This document shows, one piece after another, positions 38,055 through 45,520 of a DNA stretch of 64,000 bases. How positions within the stretch are numbered: position 1 is the stretch's first letter; the number at the start of each line of letters is the position of its first letter. A model generated the notes under the pieces. The model did no database searches. It saw only the letters and a list, made by a program, of their open reading frames with translations, and was not told the DNA's origin. The translations under genes and the position numbers were made by a program. The DNA is from GAS188 sp963794475 (GTDB lineage Bacteria; Pseudomonadota; Alphaproteobacteria; Rhizobiales; Beijerinckiaceae): assembly GCA_963794475.1 (NCBI GenBank), contig CAWCDW010000002.1:558001-622000 (forward strand), written 5' to 3'.

Positions 38055-39038
38055 CTATGGCTGGCCACTCCCGCCCGCCGAGCCATAGACTTGCCCCGTC
38101 GCAAAGCTTGCGTCATCCATGGCGAGCTGCACGTAGATCGAGCCAAGCTCCACAGGTTGTCCGGGACGCCCGAGCGGGGTCTGTTGCCCGAACTTTTGCA
38201 GCTTCTCCAGCGTGGCGCCGCCGCTCACCTGCAAGGCCGTCCAGATGGGGCCCGGCGCCACGGCATTCACCCTTATGCCCTTGGGGCCAAGCTGCTTTGC
38301 CAAGCTCTTCGTGTAATTTACGATGGCGGCCTTCGTCTGCGCATAGTCGTAAAGATCGGGCGAGGGATCATAAGCCTGCTCGGAGGCCGTGCCGATGATC
38401 GCGGAACCCGGCTTCAGATGGGGCAGCGCCGCCTTTATGGTCCAGAACGGCGCGTAGATATTGGTCTTCATCGTGGCGTCGAACTCATCCGATGAGATGT
38501 CGAGGATCGAAGCGGCCGTTTGCTGACGCCCTGCGTTGTTGACTAGAATGTCCAATCCGCCGAGCCCCTTGACCGCCTCTTCGACCATCCGTTCGCAGAA
38601 GGATTCGTCGCGCAGATCGCCGGGGATCGCGAGAGCCACGCGGCCTTCGGCCTCGATCAACTCGATCACCTCGCGGGCGTCGGGCTCCTCGTCCGGCAGG
38701 TAGTTGATCGCGACATCGGCGCCCTCACGCGCGAAAGCGATGGCCGCCGCGCGGCCCATGCCGGAATCACCACCGGTGACCAGTGCTTTGCGCCCTTGCA
38801 AACGCCCCGACCCTCGATAGCTTTTTTCGCCATGGTCTGGTCTCGGCTCCATCTTGGAGGCGAGCCCGGGCCACTTCTGTGATTGTTTGGGGAAAGGAGG
38901 CTTCGGGAATTTCTTGGTGGGGTCCTGAAGCGGCTGCTTCGTGACCGTTCGCGAGGCCGATTGCTTTGGGGAGGATGCCGCACCCGCGGCGTTGCGCTCC
39001 CCTTCCAGCACGGGTGAAGATGATGGATTTCTATTCAT
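38055..39038 (-). CDS. short-chain dehydrogenase/reductase with Pro/Lys-rich N-terminal extension
   Basis: About 327 aa. The first 70 residues are hydrophilic and rich in Pro, Lys and Gln (QDPTKKFPKPPFPKQSQKWP), as in the YhdF/YghA-type stress-linked SDRs. The Rossmann loop is VTGGDSGMGRAAAIAFA, followed by NNAGRQQ and the catalytic Tyr/Lys of YDYAQTKAAIVNY. Substrate unknown. The ATG at 39038 has AAGGAG seven bases upstream and is preferred to 39062. An EcfG-like promoter (39066-39090) lies just upstream, placing it in the stress cluster to its right. Confidence 0.92.
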   Translation of the reverse strand: MNRNPSSSPVLEGERNAAGAASSPKQSASRTVTKQPLQDPTKKFPKPPFPKQSQKWPGLASKMEPRPDHGEKSYRGSGRLQGRKALVTGGDSGMGRAAAIAFAREGADVAINYLPDEEPDAREVIELIEAEGRVALAIPGDLRDESFCERMVEEAVKGLGGLDILVNNAGRQQTAASILDISSDEFDATMKTNIYAPFWTIKAALPHLKPGSAIIGTASEQAYDPSPDLYDYAQTKAAIVNYTKSLAKQLGPKGIRVNAVAPGPIWTALQVSGGATLEKLQKFGQQTPLGRPGQPVELGSIYVQLAMDDASFATGQVYGSAGGSGQP

Positions 39039-39065
39039 GAGGCGCTCCTTCGGCTTTCGCAAGAC

Positions 39066-39090
39066 AACAAGGGCGACGCGCGCGCGTTCC
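39066..39090 (-). promoter_or_regulatory. EcfG-like promoter upstream of the SDR gene
   Basis: Read on the minus strand the site is GGAAC, a 16-bp spacer, then TGTT, against the EcfG consensus GGAAC-N16/17-CGTT (one mismatch). It ends 28 bp before the ATG at 39038. Confidence 0.5.
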
Positions 39091-39182
39091 CGGACCGCGG
39101 TTAGCGCGCTTCAACTGCGACACGACGCGCGGACGCAGGGCGCGCCTCAGGCCGAAGGGAAAGCGAGGGGTTCTCAAGACAC

Positions 39183-39213
39183 CAAACAAAAGGGCGGCCC
39201 GACCGGGCCGCCC
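39183..39213 (-). terminator. Rho-independent terminator of the His-rich protein gene
   Basis: On the minus strand there is a perfect 9-bp stem, GGGCGGCCC, loop GGTC, then GGGCCGCCC, directly followed by TTTTGTTT. It begins 20 bp after the stop codon of the His-rich protein gene. Confidence 0.9.
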
Positions 39214-39232
39214 TGCGCCGGTGCGCCTTTTA

Positions 39233-39595
39233 TCAATAGCCGCGCCAATGGTGATGGTGGTGATGATGATGATGGTGGTGATGGTGATGGTAGGGTCGCG
39301 GCAGCATCCGCCGATATATGCCATGATGATGATGGTGATGATGATGGTGGTGGTGATATTGCGCCACCTGCATGCCGTCGCTCGCCGCGGCTTCCTGGAT
39401 CGGCTGCGATCGTGCCTCGCTCTCCATCGCCCTGAGCACCGCGCCGGCATTCGGGATCGGGTTCAACAGATCACTGAAAGAGCGCGCCTCGAGAGCAGCG
39501 CCCGCATTAGGAGCGGCTGGTGCGGCGGCTTGCGCGCCCCCGGCGGTCGCGATCGTCGCAACCGCGCCGAGCAAATAACCTAGCTTCTTGTCCAT
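39233..39595 (-). CDS. secreted histidine-rich protein with two poly-His tracts
   Basis: About 120 aa. The signal peptide (KKLGYLLGAVATIATAGGAQA) is followed by a short Ala/Pro linker and a helical segment (ARSFSDLLNPIPNAGAVLRAMESEA). The C-terminus contains runs of 11 and 14 consecutive His, each after a Tyr (QY and PY) and separated by GIYRRMLPRP, with a final WRGY. His tracts of this kind bind Ni, Zn, Co or Cu, so a periplasmic metal buffer is plausible but unproven. The ATG at 39595 has GGAGCGAGAC upstream. The gene has its own perfect EcfG-type promoter (39648-39673) and a strong terminator (39183-39213), so it forms a single-gene unit. Confidence 0.88.
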   Translation of the reverse strand: MDKKLGYLLGAVATIATAGGAQAAAPAAPNAGAALEARSFSDLLNPIPNAGAVLRAMESEARSQPIQEAAASDGMQVAQYHHHHHHHHHHHGIYRRMLPRPYHHHHHHHHHHHHHHWRGY

Positions 39596-39647
39596 GTCTC
39601 GCTCCGTTTGAGATTTCTGACGCAAATCGAGAGTTTCGGTCCCTGAA

Positions 39648-39673
39648 AACGCGCGATAATGAAATTTTGTTCC
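39648..39673 (-). promoter_or_regulatory. EcfG-type promoter, perfect match, for the His-rich protein gene
   Basis: On the minus strand the site reads GGAAC, a 17-bp AT-rich spacer, then CGTT, an exact match to the alphaproteobacterial general-stress consensus. It ends 52 bp before the ATG at 39595. Confidence 0.75.
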
Positions 39674-39726
39674 CTAAACGCCGCCGTGCGTCGAAGACGA
39701 GTCTCCCAACGTCGCGCCGTATAATC

Positions 39727-39996
39727 CTATCTCTTCACAGTGCGTGTACGGTCCGGAAGGTCATGGGCGTCTTTTTTGCCTCCCTTTTCTTGCCCCGTTG
39801 CGTTTTCGTTCAACACCCTCGCGGCAACCCCTTCTTCCTCATCGAGATCTCCCGGCAAGGGCCCGGAGGCACGGGTGGCCTCCAATCCAATGTCGTCGGG
39901 CTTTTTGCCGCCATGACGCGCGGCCTCCCCGAAGGTCGCCAACGCCTCAGGCTGTTGGCCTCGCTTGACGTGTTTGTCCGGCTTATCGGCGTTCAT
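39727..39996 (-). CDS. small hydrophilic protein of unknown function
   Basis: 89 aa, highly charged and Gly-rich (begins MNADKPDKHVKRGQQPEALA, ends TGQEKGGKKDAHDLPDRTRT...), with no hydrophobic segment and probably disordered. AAGGAGG lies five bases before the ATG, an excellent ribosome-binding site, and an EcfG-like promoter lies 31 bp upstream. Such features are typical of small stress-induced hydrophilins. I do not recognise a named family. Confidence 0.7.
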   Translation of the reverse strand: MNADKPDKHVKRGQQPEALATFGEAARHGGKKPDDIGLEATRASGPLPGDLDEEEGVAARVLNENATGQEKGGKKDAHDLPDRTRTVKR

Positions 39997-40026
39997 GATT
40001 GCCTCCTTGGCTCTCGCTCACAACAC

Positions 40027-40052
40027 AACTGCGCGCGCGACTCCGCGGTTCC
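40027..40052 (-). promoter_or_regulatory. EcfG-like promoter upstream of the small hydrophilic protein gene
   Basis: On the minus strand the site is GGAAC, 17-bp spacer, AGTT (one mismatch to CGTT). It ends 31 bp before the ATG at 39996. Confidence 0.55.
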
Positions 40053-40076
40053 GCCGCCGGAGCCCGGACGGCAGAT

Positions 40077-40373
40077 CTACTTCGCGAGCCGCCGATGATT
40101 GGCGCGCACCTTTCGCCGGTAGTGCTTCACGACGGAATGGCCGGACCCTCCACTCACGAGATTCAGGCCCGCTTCGCTGGCGGCGCATATTTTCTCGCTC
40201 ACCATGCGGCGCGCCTCCTTGGCGCCATTCGCGCCGCCGCGCGAAAGCTTCAGCATGCGCATCGCCATGACCTGCTGCGCCTCGAGCGCCAGCAAATTCA
40301 TGTCGAAAGCGATTTTGAGCCAACTGCCGAAATTTCGCCGTCCCAAGGGCCCCTCCTCCCCAAATCGCGTCAT
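40077..40373 (-). CDS. small helical protein of unknown function
   Basis: About 98 aa. It contains a helical stretch (WLKIAFDMNLLALEAQQVMAMRMLKLSRGGANGAKEARRMVSEK) and a basic C-terminus (VKHYRRKVRANHRRLAK). Proteins with this length and a basic KVRAN-RRL ending are common and uncharacterised in Rhizobiales. The spacing of Ala, Met and Leu in the helix resembles short phasin-like proteins, but that is only a guess. The ATG at 40373 is chosen. A TTG at 40406 would extend it by 11 residues but would overlap the candidate promoter. Confidence 0.65.
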   Translation of the reverse strand: MTRFGEEGPLGRRNFGSWLKIAFDMNLLALEAQQVMAMRMLKLSRGGANGAKEARRMVSEKICAASEAGLNLVSGGSGHSVVKHYRRKVRANHRRLAK

Positions 40374-40405
40374 TCCGGCGACGCTGCCTGCCACGAGCCT
40401 CGTCA

Positions 40406-40430
40406 AACGCGCTCAAGACGAAATCGTTCG
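40406..40430 (-). promoter_or_regulatory. weak EcfG-like promoter upstream of the small helical protein gene
   Basis: On the minus strand the site is CGAAC, 16-bp spacer, CGTT (one mismatch in the -35). It ends 32 bp before the ATG at 40373. Confidence 0.4.
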
Positions 40431-40460
40431 GATGCGAGGATGCTCGATACTTAAGAGAGG

Positions 40461-40486
40461 GGAACCGAAGTCTCCGAGACTACGTT
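40461..40486 (+). promoter_or_regulatory. EcfG-type promoter, perfect match, for the small membrane protein gene
   Basis: GGAAC at 40461-40465, a 17-bp spacer, and CGTT at 40483-40486, an exact consensus match ending 20 bp before the ATG at 40507. Confidence 0.78.
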
Positions 40487-40506
40487 GCATGGAACGGAGG
40501 CGTCTC

Positions 40507-40830
40507 ATGCTAAGTCCCTTGCAGGAAGTGCTGGTCCCTCGCACGAGGCCGGCGAACGATAACGGCGACATCTCGACTTCGGTCGTGACCCGCAAAGGAA
40601 AGATCACGGCCTATTTCACCGGCCGCGTGATCATGATCGCCTTCGTGCTCAGCTTTTCTCTAGCGGCGGCCATCGTGCTGTCGCATCGCAACCCCGATGA
40701 ACATATAAGCGGGCTCCTCGCCGTGCTTTCCGCCTTGGGGCTCGGCCTGATCGCTTGGGCCTTGGCGACGGCGTTCTTCCTCGTGGCGATGGGAGCCATT
40801 GTTTACCGTATGCTGCCGCGGCGCCGCTAG
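40507..40830 (+). CDS. small two-span membrane protein, probable general-stress gene
   Basis: 107 aa. A hydrophilic N-terminus (about 40 residues) is followed by two membrane spans (VIMIAFVLSFSLAAAIVLS and LGLIAWALATAFFLVAMGAIV) and a basic C-terminus (YRMLPRRR). The family is not recognised. The ATG at 40507 has ACGGAGG seven bases upstream, and the perfect EcfG-type promoter 20 bp upstream supports this start rather than a much earlier one. Confidence 0.75.
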   Translation: MLSPLQEVLVPRTRPANDNGDISTSVVTRKGKITAYFTGRVIMIAFVLSFSLAAAIVLSHRNPDEHISGLLAVLSALGLGLIAWALATAFFLVAMGAIVYRMLPRRR

Positions 40831-41166
40831 GCGCATGGTACCTGAGGGAATGGGGGCGCTGCTGGAAGCGCCGTCACCAGCACACACGCAACCCGCCATC
40901 CACGCCGACGGGCCGTGCCAAGGCGAAGACGCGCTTATCGAAAACCGCGACAAGAGGAGGACGCAGGCGAGGCACTTTCGCATGCAAGCGCCGCCGCCGG
41001 CCAATTCGCAGGCGAGGTTTTCCACGGGGATCGGCGGCCCCCTCCAATCGCATTGACCCGCGTCAAGATCGCGGCCTCGCCGAAATGCTCAAAATAGTCG
41101 AAAGGCATGCGAACGAATTTACGAGTAACCGCGTTGGGTAAGCAAATTCCTTGGAGATATACCGCC
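40831..41166. other. intergenic stretch without a recognised gene
   Basis: 336 bp between the small membrane protein gene and the CsbD-like gene. No convincing frame was seen on either strand. The only feature identified is the EcfG-like promoter at its right end. Confidence 0.5.
41110..41135 (+). promoter_or_regulatory. EcfG-like promoter upstream of the CsbD/DUF1469/DUF3618 unit
   Basis: CGAAC, 17-bp spacer, CGTT (one mismatch in the -35), ending 31 bp before the ATG at 41167. Confidence 0.55.
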
Positions 41167-41652
41167 ATGAACAAAGACAACATCGAGGGTGGTCTGCGCA
41201 AGACCGCCGGACAAGTGGAAGAGTTTGCAGGTCGTTCCACGAAGAACAAGCAGATGACGGGTGAAGGCCTTTATGATCAGGCCGCGGGCACCGCCCAGAG
41301 CGCTTACGGCCAGGCGAAGGACAGCTTGGCGTCCGGCGCATCCGCGGTCCAGAAGGCCGCCGGCAATGCGATGAACGAGATCGCGAACGGCGACTTCGAT
41401 GCCTTGCGCGCCGACGTGACGAAGCTTGCCCAGACGGTGAGCCAGCTCGTGCAGAACCAGGCGAGCTCGACACGCGATCAGATCAACAGCGTCGTCGGCA
41501 CGGCAAGCGACAATCTCTCTCAAACCGCCGCCATGGCTCAGGACCGCTTCAATTCCATGGAGGCGGAGATGGAGTCGCAAATAAAGAAGAACCCCCTCGC
41601 CGCCGTGGGCGTGGCCTTGGGCATCGGCGTCCTCATCGGGAAAATGACGTGA
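41167..41652 (+). CDS. CsbD-like/ElaB-type stress protein
   Basis: 161 aa. The N-terminus is CsbD-like (MNKDNIEGGLRKTAGQVEE followed by KDSLASGAS). The central part is a long amphipathic helix region, and the C-terminus is a glycine-zipper membrane anchor (KKNPLAAVGVALGIGVLIGK) as in ElaB/YqjD (DUF883) proteins. Members are induced by the general stress response and sit at the inner membrane, some binding ribosomes. It is followed by DUF1469 and DUF3618 genes on the same strand, a recurring trio in Rhizobiales. Confidence 0.88.
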   Translation: MNKDNIEGGLRKTAGQVEEFAGRSTKNKQMTGEGLYDQAAGTAQSAYGQAKDSLASGASAVQKAAGNAMNEIANGDFDALRADVTKLAQTVSQLVQNQASSTRDQINSVVGTASDNLSQTAAMAQDRFNSMEAEMESQIKKNPLAAVGVALGIGVLIGKMT

Positions 41653-41690
41653 GGCCGTAAGGCGGGCGGATCAGATAATCGGGGCGTTAG

Positions 41691-42065
41691 ATGCTCGATA
41701 TTCCTCCTTCCACGCCGACGCGACAGTTGTTCGAAGACTTCGTCGAGCAATTGTCGCAGTTGGCTTCTTTGGAGGCGCGGCTCTTCCGAGCGGAACTCAG
41801 GGAGACCTCGTCGAAGCTTGTTTCCGCGGTCGGCCTGACCGCGGTTGCCATCATCCTTGCGCTCGGCGGCTTGCTTACCCTTTTGGCCGCGGCGGCGCTT
41901 TTTCTTGTCAGGTTGCGCGTGCCGCCCGATGTCGCTTGCGTCATTGTGGCCGTGGTGGCGATCGCAGGCGGCGTCGCGCTCCTCCTTGTTGCACGAAATA
42001 AGTTGTCGACAAGGCTCGGGGCGCCGCGCAGCCTTCGGCAGCTCTCGATGCTGAGGCCAAAATGA
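41691..42065 (+). CDS. DUF1469/YqjE-type (phage holin superfamily) membrane protein
   Basis: 124 aa. An amphipathic N-terminal helix (FVEQLSQLASLEARLFRAEL) precedes two membrane spans (VGLTAVAIILALGGLLTLLA and VACVIVAVVAIAGGVALLLV). This is the DUF1469 family, often called phage holin-like, but found in chromosomal stress clusters rather than phages. The stop overlaps the start of the DUF3618 gene (ATGA), so translation is coupled. Confidence 0.85.
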   Translation: MLDIPPSTPTRQLFEDFVEQLSQLASLEARLFRAELRETSSKLVSAVGLTAVAIILALGGLLTLLAAAALFLVRLRVPPDVACVIVAVVAIAGGVALLLVARNKLSTRLGAPRSLRQLSMLRPK

Positions 42066-42625
42066 GCGACACAAGTGAACACCTCACCGCCGATCAACTC
42101 GAGGCGGAGACGGGCCGAGCGAGAGAGCGGCTGACCGCGACGGTCGACGAGCTGCTTCTCAATCTGCGCCCGAAAAGCCTCGCGAGCGAGTGGATGCAGA
42201 GCACCGGGCTGAACGAGATGACGGCCGGCGACACGATCGAGCTTGCCTATCGGCGCCATCCGGTCGCCATCACTCTCTTCGGTCTCGGTCTTGGAGCCCT
42301 CGCTGTCGCCGGCGCAAGAAAGGCCGCCTCGTCCCATGCGGCCGGGCGACAGAGCTTCACGCAATCGGTCGGTCAATCCTTCGCCGACCTCGGCGACACG
42401 GTCACCGGAATCGTTCGCGAGCGCGCGCGACAAAATAGCGAGCGTCTCTTGAAGGTCGCCGAAAGAGAGGTCGCCGAGACCACCGAGCGCATGGCTGATG
42501 TCGTTGAACACAGCATCGAAGGGTGGTTTGCGAAAATTCCAGCGCCTCCCGCGGCCCAGCCGCTTCTCACCTGCGGCGCGCAACTGCTGCTCGCGACAGC
42601 CTTGCAGGCCATCCTGCGCAGATAA
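42062..42625 (+). CDS. DUF3618-domain membrane-associated protein
   Basis: 187 aa. The N-terminal DUF3618 signature is clear (LEAETGRARERLTATVDELL). A short hydrophobic segment (HPVAITLFGLGLGALAVAG) follows, then a long Glu/Arg-rich helical region. It always travels with DUF1469 and DUF883-type proteins, and the function of the set is unknown beyond stress association. Its start overlaps the DUF1469 stop by four bases. Confidence 0.85.
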   Translation: MSDTSEHLTADQLEAETGRARERLTATVDELLLNLRPKSLASEWMQSTGLNEMTAGDTIELAYRRHPVAITLFGLGLGALAVAGARKAASSHAAGRQSFTQSVGQSFADLGDTVTGIVRERARQNSERLLKVAEREVAETTERMADVVEHSIEGWFAKIPAPPAAQPLLTCGAQLLLATALQAILRR

Positions 42626-42669
42626 ACGACGCCGAAGTTCAGCCTAGGCTTGCGGATTCGCCGCTCCCT

Positions 42670-43395
42670 TCAGGAGCGACACGACGTCGATTTGCGGGAC
42701 GCATCCCGCTTGTCGTCGTCAGGAGCGAGGGCCTTTTTCGGCCCGGCCTCGCGCCTTGCGCCCATCTCGCCCATTTTACGATCGAAGCGCTCCCAAGCCG
42801 CCGCTTGCTCCGCGAAAGGTCGCTCGTCGCGTAATGAGAGCCGTTCGACACCTGTGTCTTCATCGGTCTCGACGGCAGCGCGACCTTCGCGGCCAGAGGC
42901 GCCGATGTCCTTGCCCCCGGAAATGGGGAGCTTGAATTGCGGTTGAGCGCGCAACTCTTCAGGGGTGAGGCGTCTCGAGCGGCTCTTTCGCCTCGGCATC
43001 TTCCTCGAGATTTCACCCTGTTCAGGCGATTGCATCTCGAAGGGCGGATGGGCAGCAAAATCGCGTGCGACGGGCTCGACCTCTTCTCCAAAGTAGTCGA
43101 TGCCGGACGCCTTGAGGAAGGCGCGCACCGGTTCGGCGGGCTCGCGTCGCATCGCGAGGCTCAAGCGACCAAGCCGCGTCGCTACGTCCTGGGTGATCTC
43201 GCGGCAATAGCTGCCGCCATTGGCATGGGTGCCGTAGCGATAAACGCTGTGGCATACGCCCGCATGGGCGCATTCCCAAAGATCGCGCGCGATCGCCTCT
43301 TCCGAGCTTCGGCCGAGTGTCATCGCCGGCGAGTAGATCTCGCCCTCCCCCTCCATCCACAAGACGAGGGCGTGATCGGTCCCGCCGCGGCTCAT
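42670..43395 (-). CDS. Ku-coupled protein of unknown function
   Basis: 241 aa, translationally coupled to ku (its ATG overlaps the ku stop). Residues 1-105 form a compact domain with several conserved-looking Cys/His (ECAHAGVCHS, HANGGSYCREIT) and an acidic, hydrophobic pattern. I do not recognise it. Residues 106-241 are charged and disordered. Residues 151-162 (QPQFKLPISGGK) closely match the Ku C-terminal segment QPQLKLPIAGGK encoded by the neighbouring gene. Coupling and shared motif suggest that it works with Ku in double-strand break repair, which is inference. Confidence 0.72.
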   Translation of the reverse strand: MSRGGTDHALVLWMEGEGEIYSPAMTLGRSSEEAIARDLWECAHAGVCHSVYRYGTHANGGSYCREITQDVATRLGRLSLAMRREPAEPVRAFLKASGIDYFGEEVEPVARDFAAHPPFEMQSPEQGEISRKMPRRKSRSRRLTPEELRAQPQFKLPISGGKDIGASGREGRAAVETDEDTGVERLSLRDERPFAEQAAAWERFDRKMGEMGARREAGPKKALAPDDDKRDASRKSTSCRS

Positions 43396-44381
43396 GAGGC
43401 CTTCCGACGCGAGGGCTTCGCGGCGCCTTCCTTGGTTGTGCTTTCCTTGGTGGCGCTTTCCTTCGAAGCGCTTTCTTTCGAAGCGACGGCTTTCGATTTT
43501 CCTCCCGCGATCGGAAGCTTGAGCTGCGGCTGATCGCGCTGGCTCGCCTTGGCGCCCGCGCGCTTTTTCGGCGCCGGCGCGGTTTGCTCGGCCGGCGTTC
43601 GCCCGCCCGCCGCGAGGCTCCGCTTCAAGGCATCCATGAGATTGATGACATTGCCGCTCGTCGGCACGCTCTTCGCGGGTCTCGGCTTCGCGCCCGCCTG
43701 CTTGTCGCGCACCATCTGCACGACCGCCTCTTCATAACGGTCATTGAACTCGGCAGGATCGAAATGACCGGATTTCCGCTTGATGATCAGCTTCGCCATT
43801 TCCTTGAGGTCCTTGTCGAGCTTGAGCTCGGGAACCTCCTCGAAATAGGCATCCTCGGCACGAACCTCATAGGCATAGCGAAGCATCGTCCCGAGCAGCC
43901 CCTTGTCCCAGGGCTCGAGCATGATGATGCGCTCTCGCCTGGCCATCACCACGCGGCCAAGTCCGACGACGCCCTCTTCTCGCATGGAATCGCGGATGAC
44001 GGCGAAGGCTTCCTCGCCCACCTTTTCTGTCGGAGCGATGTAGTAGGGCACGTCCATGTAGCGGGGATCGATCTCGGAACGCGGCACGAACTTCTCGATC
44101 TCGATCGTATGCGTGCTCTCGAGCCGGATTTCGTCGAGATCACTTTCCTCGATGGCGAGATAATTGTCGCGATCGACCTGGAAGCCCTTCACCTGGTCCT
44201 CGTTTTCGACGACGTCGCCCGTGCCGGCATCGATGAACTGGCGTTTCAGCCGGTTGCCGGTGTGACGATTGAGTGTGTTGAATCGGACGCGGGAGGATGA
44301 GCTCGACGCCGGAAAGAGCGCGATCGAGCAGGAGACGAGGGACAACTTCAGGAATCCCTTCCAGTTACTCCTCGGCGCCAT
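43392..44381 (-). CDS. ku: Ku protein, non-homologous end joining
   Basis: 329 aa. Bacterial Ku homodimer that binds DNA ends and recruits LigD. The core is intact: LKLSLVSCSIALFPA, RVRFNTLNRHTGNRLKRQFI, DQVKGFQVDRDNYLAIEESDLDEIRLESTHTIEIEKFV (given here as landmarks in order), and MRREERIIMLEPWDKGLLGTMLRY-like central helices. The C-terminal tail is long and basic, holds a QPQLKLPIAGGK motif (284-295) and then four five-residue repeats of KES-type (KESAS, KESAT, KESTT, KEGAA). No ligD gene is in the window. The stop overlaps the start of a coupled gene of unknown function. Confidence 0.93.
   Translation of the reverse strand: MAPRSNWKGFLKLSLVSCSIALFPASSSSSRVRFNTLNRHTGNRLKRQFIDAGTGDVVENEDQVKGFQVDRDNYLAIEESDLDEIRLESTHTIEIEKFVPRSEIDPRYMDVPYYIAPTEKVGEEAFAVIRDSMREEGVVGLGRVVMARRERIIMLEPWDKGLLGTMLRYAYEVRAEDAYFEEVPELKLDKDLKEMAKLIIKRKSGHFDPAEFNDRYEEAVVQMVRDKQAGAKPRPAKSVPTSGNVINLMDALKRSLAAGGRTPAEQTAPAPKKRAGAKASQRDQPQLKLPIAGGKSKAVASKESASKESATKESTTKEGAAKPSRRKAS
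43423..43488. repeat. 15-bp tandem repeats in the ku C-terminal tail
   Basis: About four imperfect copies of a 15-bp unit (CTTTCCTT-G-GGCG-like on the plus strand) encode the KES-type five-residue repeats in the Ku tail. The copy number may vary between strains. Confidence 0.7.
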
Positions 44382-44634
44382 GGTAATTTACTCCAAGTCA
44401 CTCACTACAACCGGCAACTCGTTATCATTTGACAATTCAACTTCTGCTGTGCCGAGTTCAATCAGCGCCCGCGGGTCAAATGCCCAAGGAAACCCGACAA
44501 ATCTTGGACAAATCAAGAACTGTCCTTCAATACGTCAGAAGTGATTAACTCACCTGCGAGCTTTTTGTTCTTTTCCGCTCTGCGGCGGCCCGACCGCCCA
44601 GTGACAAGCCTCCTGAGATCGCACCGAGCTTGCA

Positions 44635-45324
44635 TCACCTCGGGCGCCGGCTCACGCCGTCCATCCAGGCGGCGAGGGTGTCGAGCATGGCGCGTCGAAC
44701 TTCCGAATCCTTGAGCCCCGTGCGAGCCGGGACGTGAAAGGAATGATCGGCCTCGGGGAACAGCTTCAGGCTCGCGCCTGGCTTCAGCGCTTCGCAAAGC
44801 GGCTCGAGCTCGGAAAGCGTGGCGAGCCCGTCGCGCGTTCCCTGGAGGAAGAGCATCGGAATTCGCACCTCGAACAGATGCTGGCCCCGCTCGACAGACG
44901 GCCGCCCGGCGGGGTGAAGCGGAAAGCCGAGAAACGCCAATCCGAGCACCCCCTCGAGCGGCGCCGCAGCCTGGGCTTGCGACGTCATCCGGCCGCCGAA
45001 GGATTTACCCCCGGCAAACAGGGCAAGCGCAGGTAGGCGCCGACGCGCTTCGGCCACCGCGGCACGAACGGTCGCATGCGCGACCTTCGGCGCATCGGGC
45101 CGCTTGCTGCCTTGTTCCATGTAAGGGAACTGAAAACGCAAGGTCGCGATGCCGCGCTCGCCAAGCTCTTCGGCGACGGCCGCCATGAAGGGATGCGTCA
45201 TTCCGGCTCCCGCCCCGTGAGCGAGCACATAGCATGCGCGCGCTCCCGCCGGGACGCGCAGCAGAGCCGAGACGCGAACCGCCTTATCGACGGCGATCGT
45301 GAGGGGCTCGGGCATAGACGGCAC
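44635..45324 (-). CDS. alpha/beta hydrolase, KANL3/Tex30-like
   Basis: 229 aa. Alpha/beta hydrolase fold with the oxyanion-region YVLAHGAGAGMTHPFM, the nucleophile elbow GGKSFGGRMTS (Ser), the late Asp in FLQGTRDGLA and the catalytic His in DHSFHVP. This branch is usually annotated as dienelactone hydrolase-like or KANL3/Tex30, with substrate unknown. Divergent from the YidB-like gene. The 253 bp between it and ku hold no recognised feature. Confidence 0.87.
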   Translation of the reverse strand: MPSMPEPLTIAVDKAVRVSALLRVPAGARACYVLAHGAGAGMTHPFMAAVAEELGERGIATLRFQFPYMEQGSKRPDAPKVAHATVRAAVAEARRRLPALALFAGGKSFGGRMTSQAQAAAPLEGVLGLAFLGFPLHPAGRPSVERGQHLFEVRIPMLFLQGTRDGLATLSELEPLCEALKPGASLKLFPEADHSFHVPARTGLKDSEVRRAMLDTLAAWMDGVSRRPR

Positions 45325-45467
45325 CTTTTCGCTCCCGCTAAATGCGCCCCGACCGTTTCAGCGTATCGCGTCAAGCGAATTGTCCCAAGAGGAAGCAACC
45401 AGAGGAGCAACCCGAATAATCTCCGGCCAATTCAATTTGAAAGCCGCCCGGTTTGCTGCAATTTGAG

Positions 45468-45493
45468 GGAACGACCGACTTGCCTTCCTGGTT
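45468..45493 (+). promoter_or_regulatory. EcfG-like promoter upstream of the YidB-like gene
   Basis: GGAAC at 45468-45472, a 17-bp spacer, then GGTT (one mismatch to CGTT), ending 27 bp before the ATG at 45521. Confidence 0.55.
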
Positions 45494-45520
45494 TTCCCTA
45501 TATTCCGGAAGGAGCGCGAC

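Noticed and set aside
37965..38495. Plus-strand frame with a signal-peptide-like start
   Set aside because: It begins at a TTG and runs antisense through the SDR gene; the similarity to a signal peptide is likely chance.
39240..39360. GATGGT/CATCAT-type simple repeats, possible CRISPR or microsatellite
   Set aside because: They are the codons of the poly-His tracts, with no spacers and no CRISPR-type repeat.
41691..42065. Phage holin, hence a prophage remnant
   Set aside because: DUF1469 proteins carry the holin name by similarity only, and no other phage gene is present.
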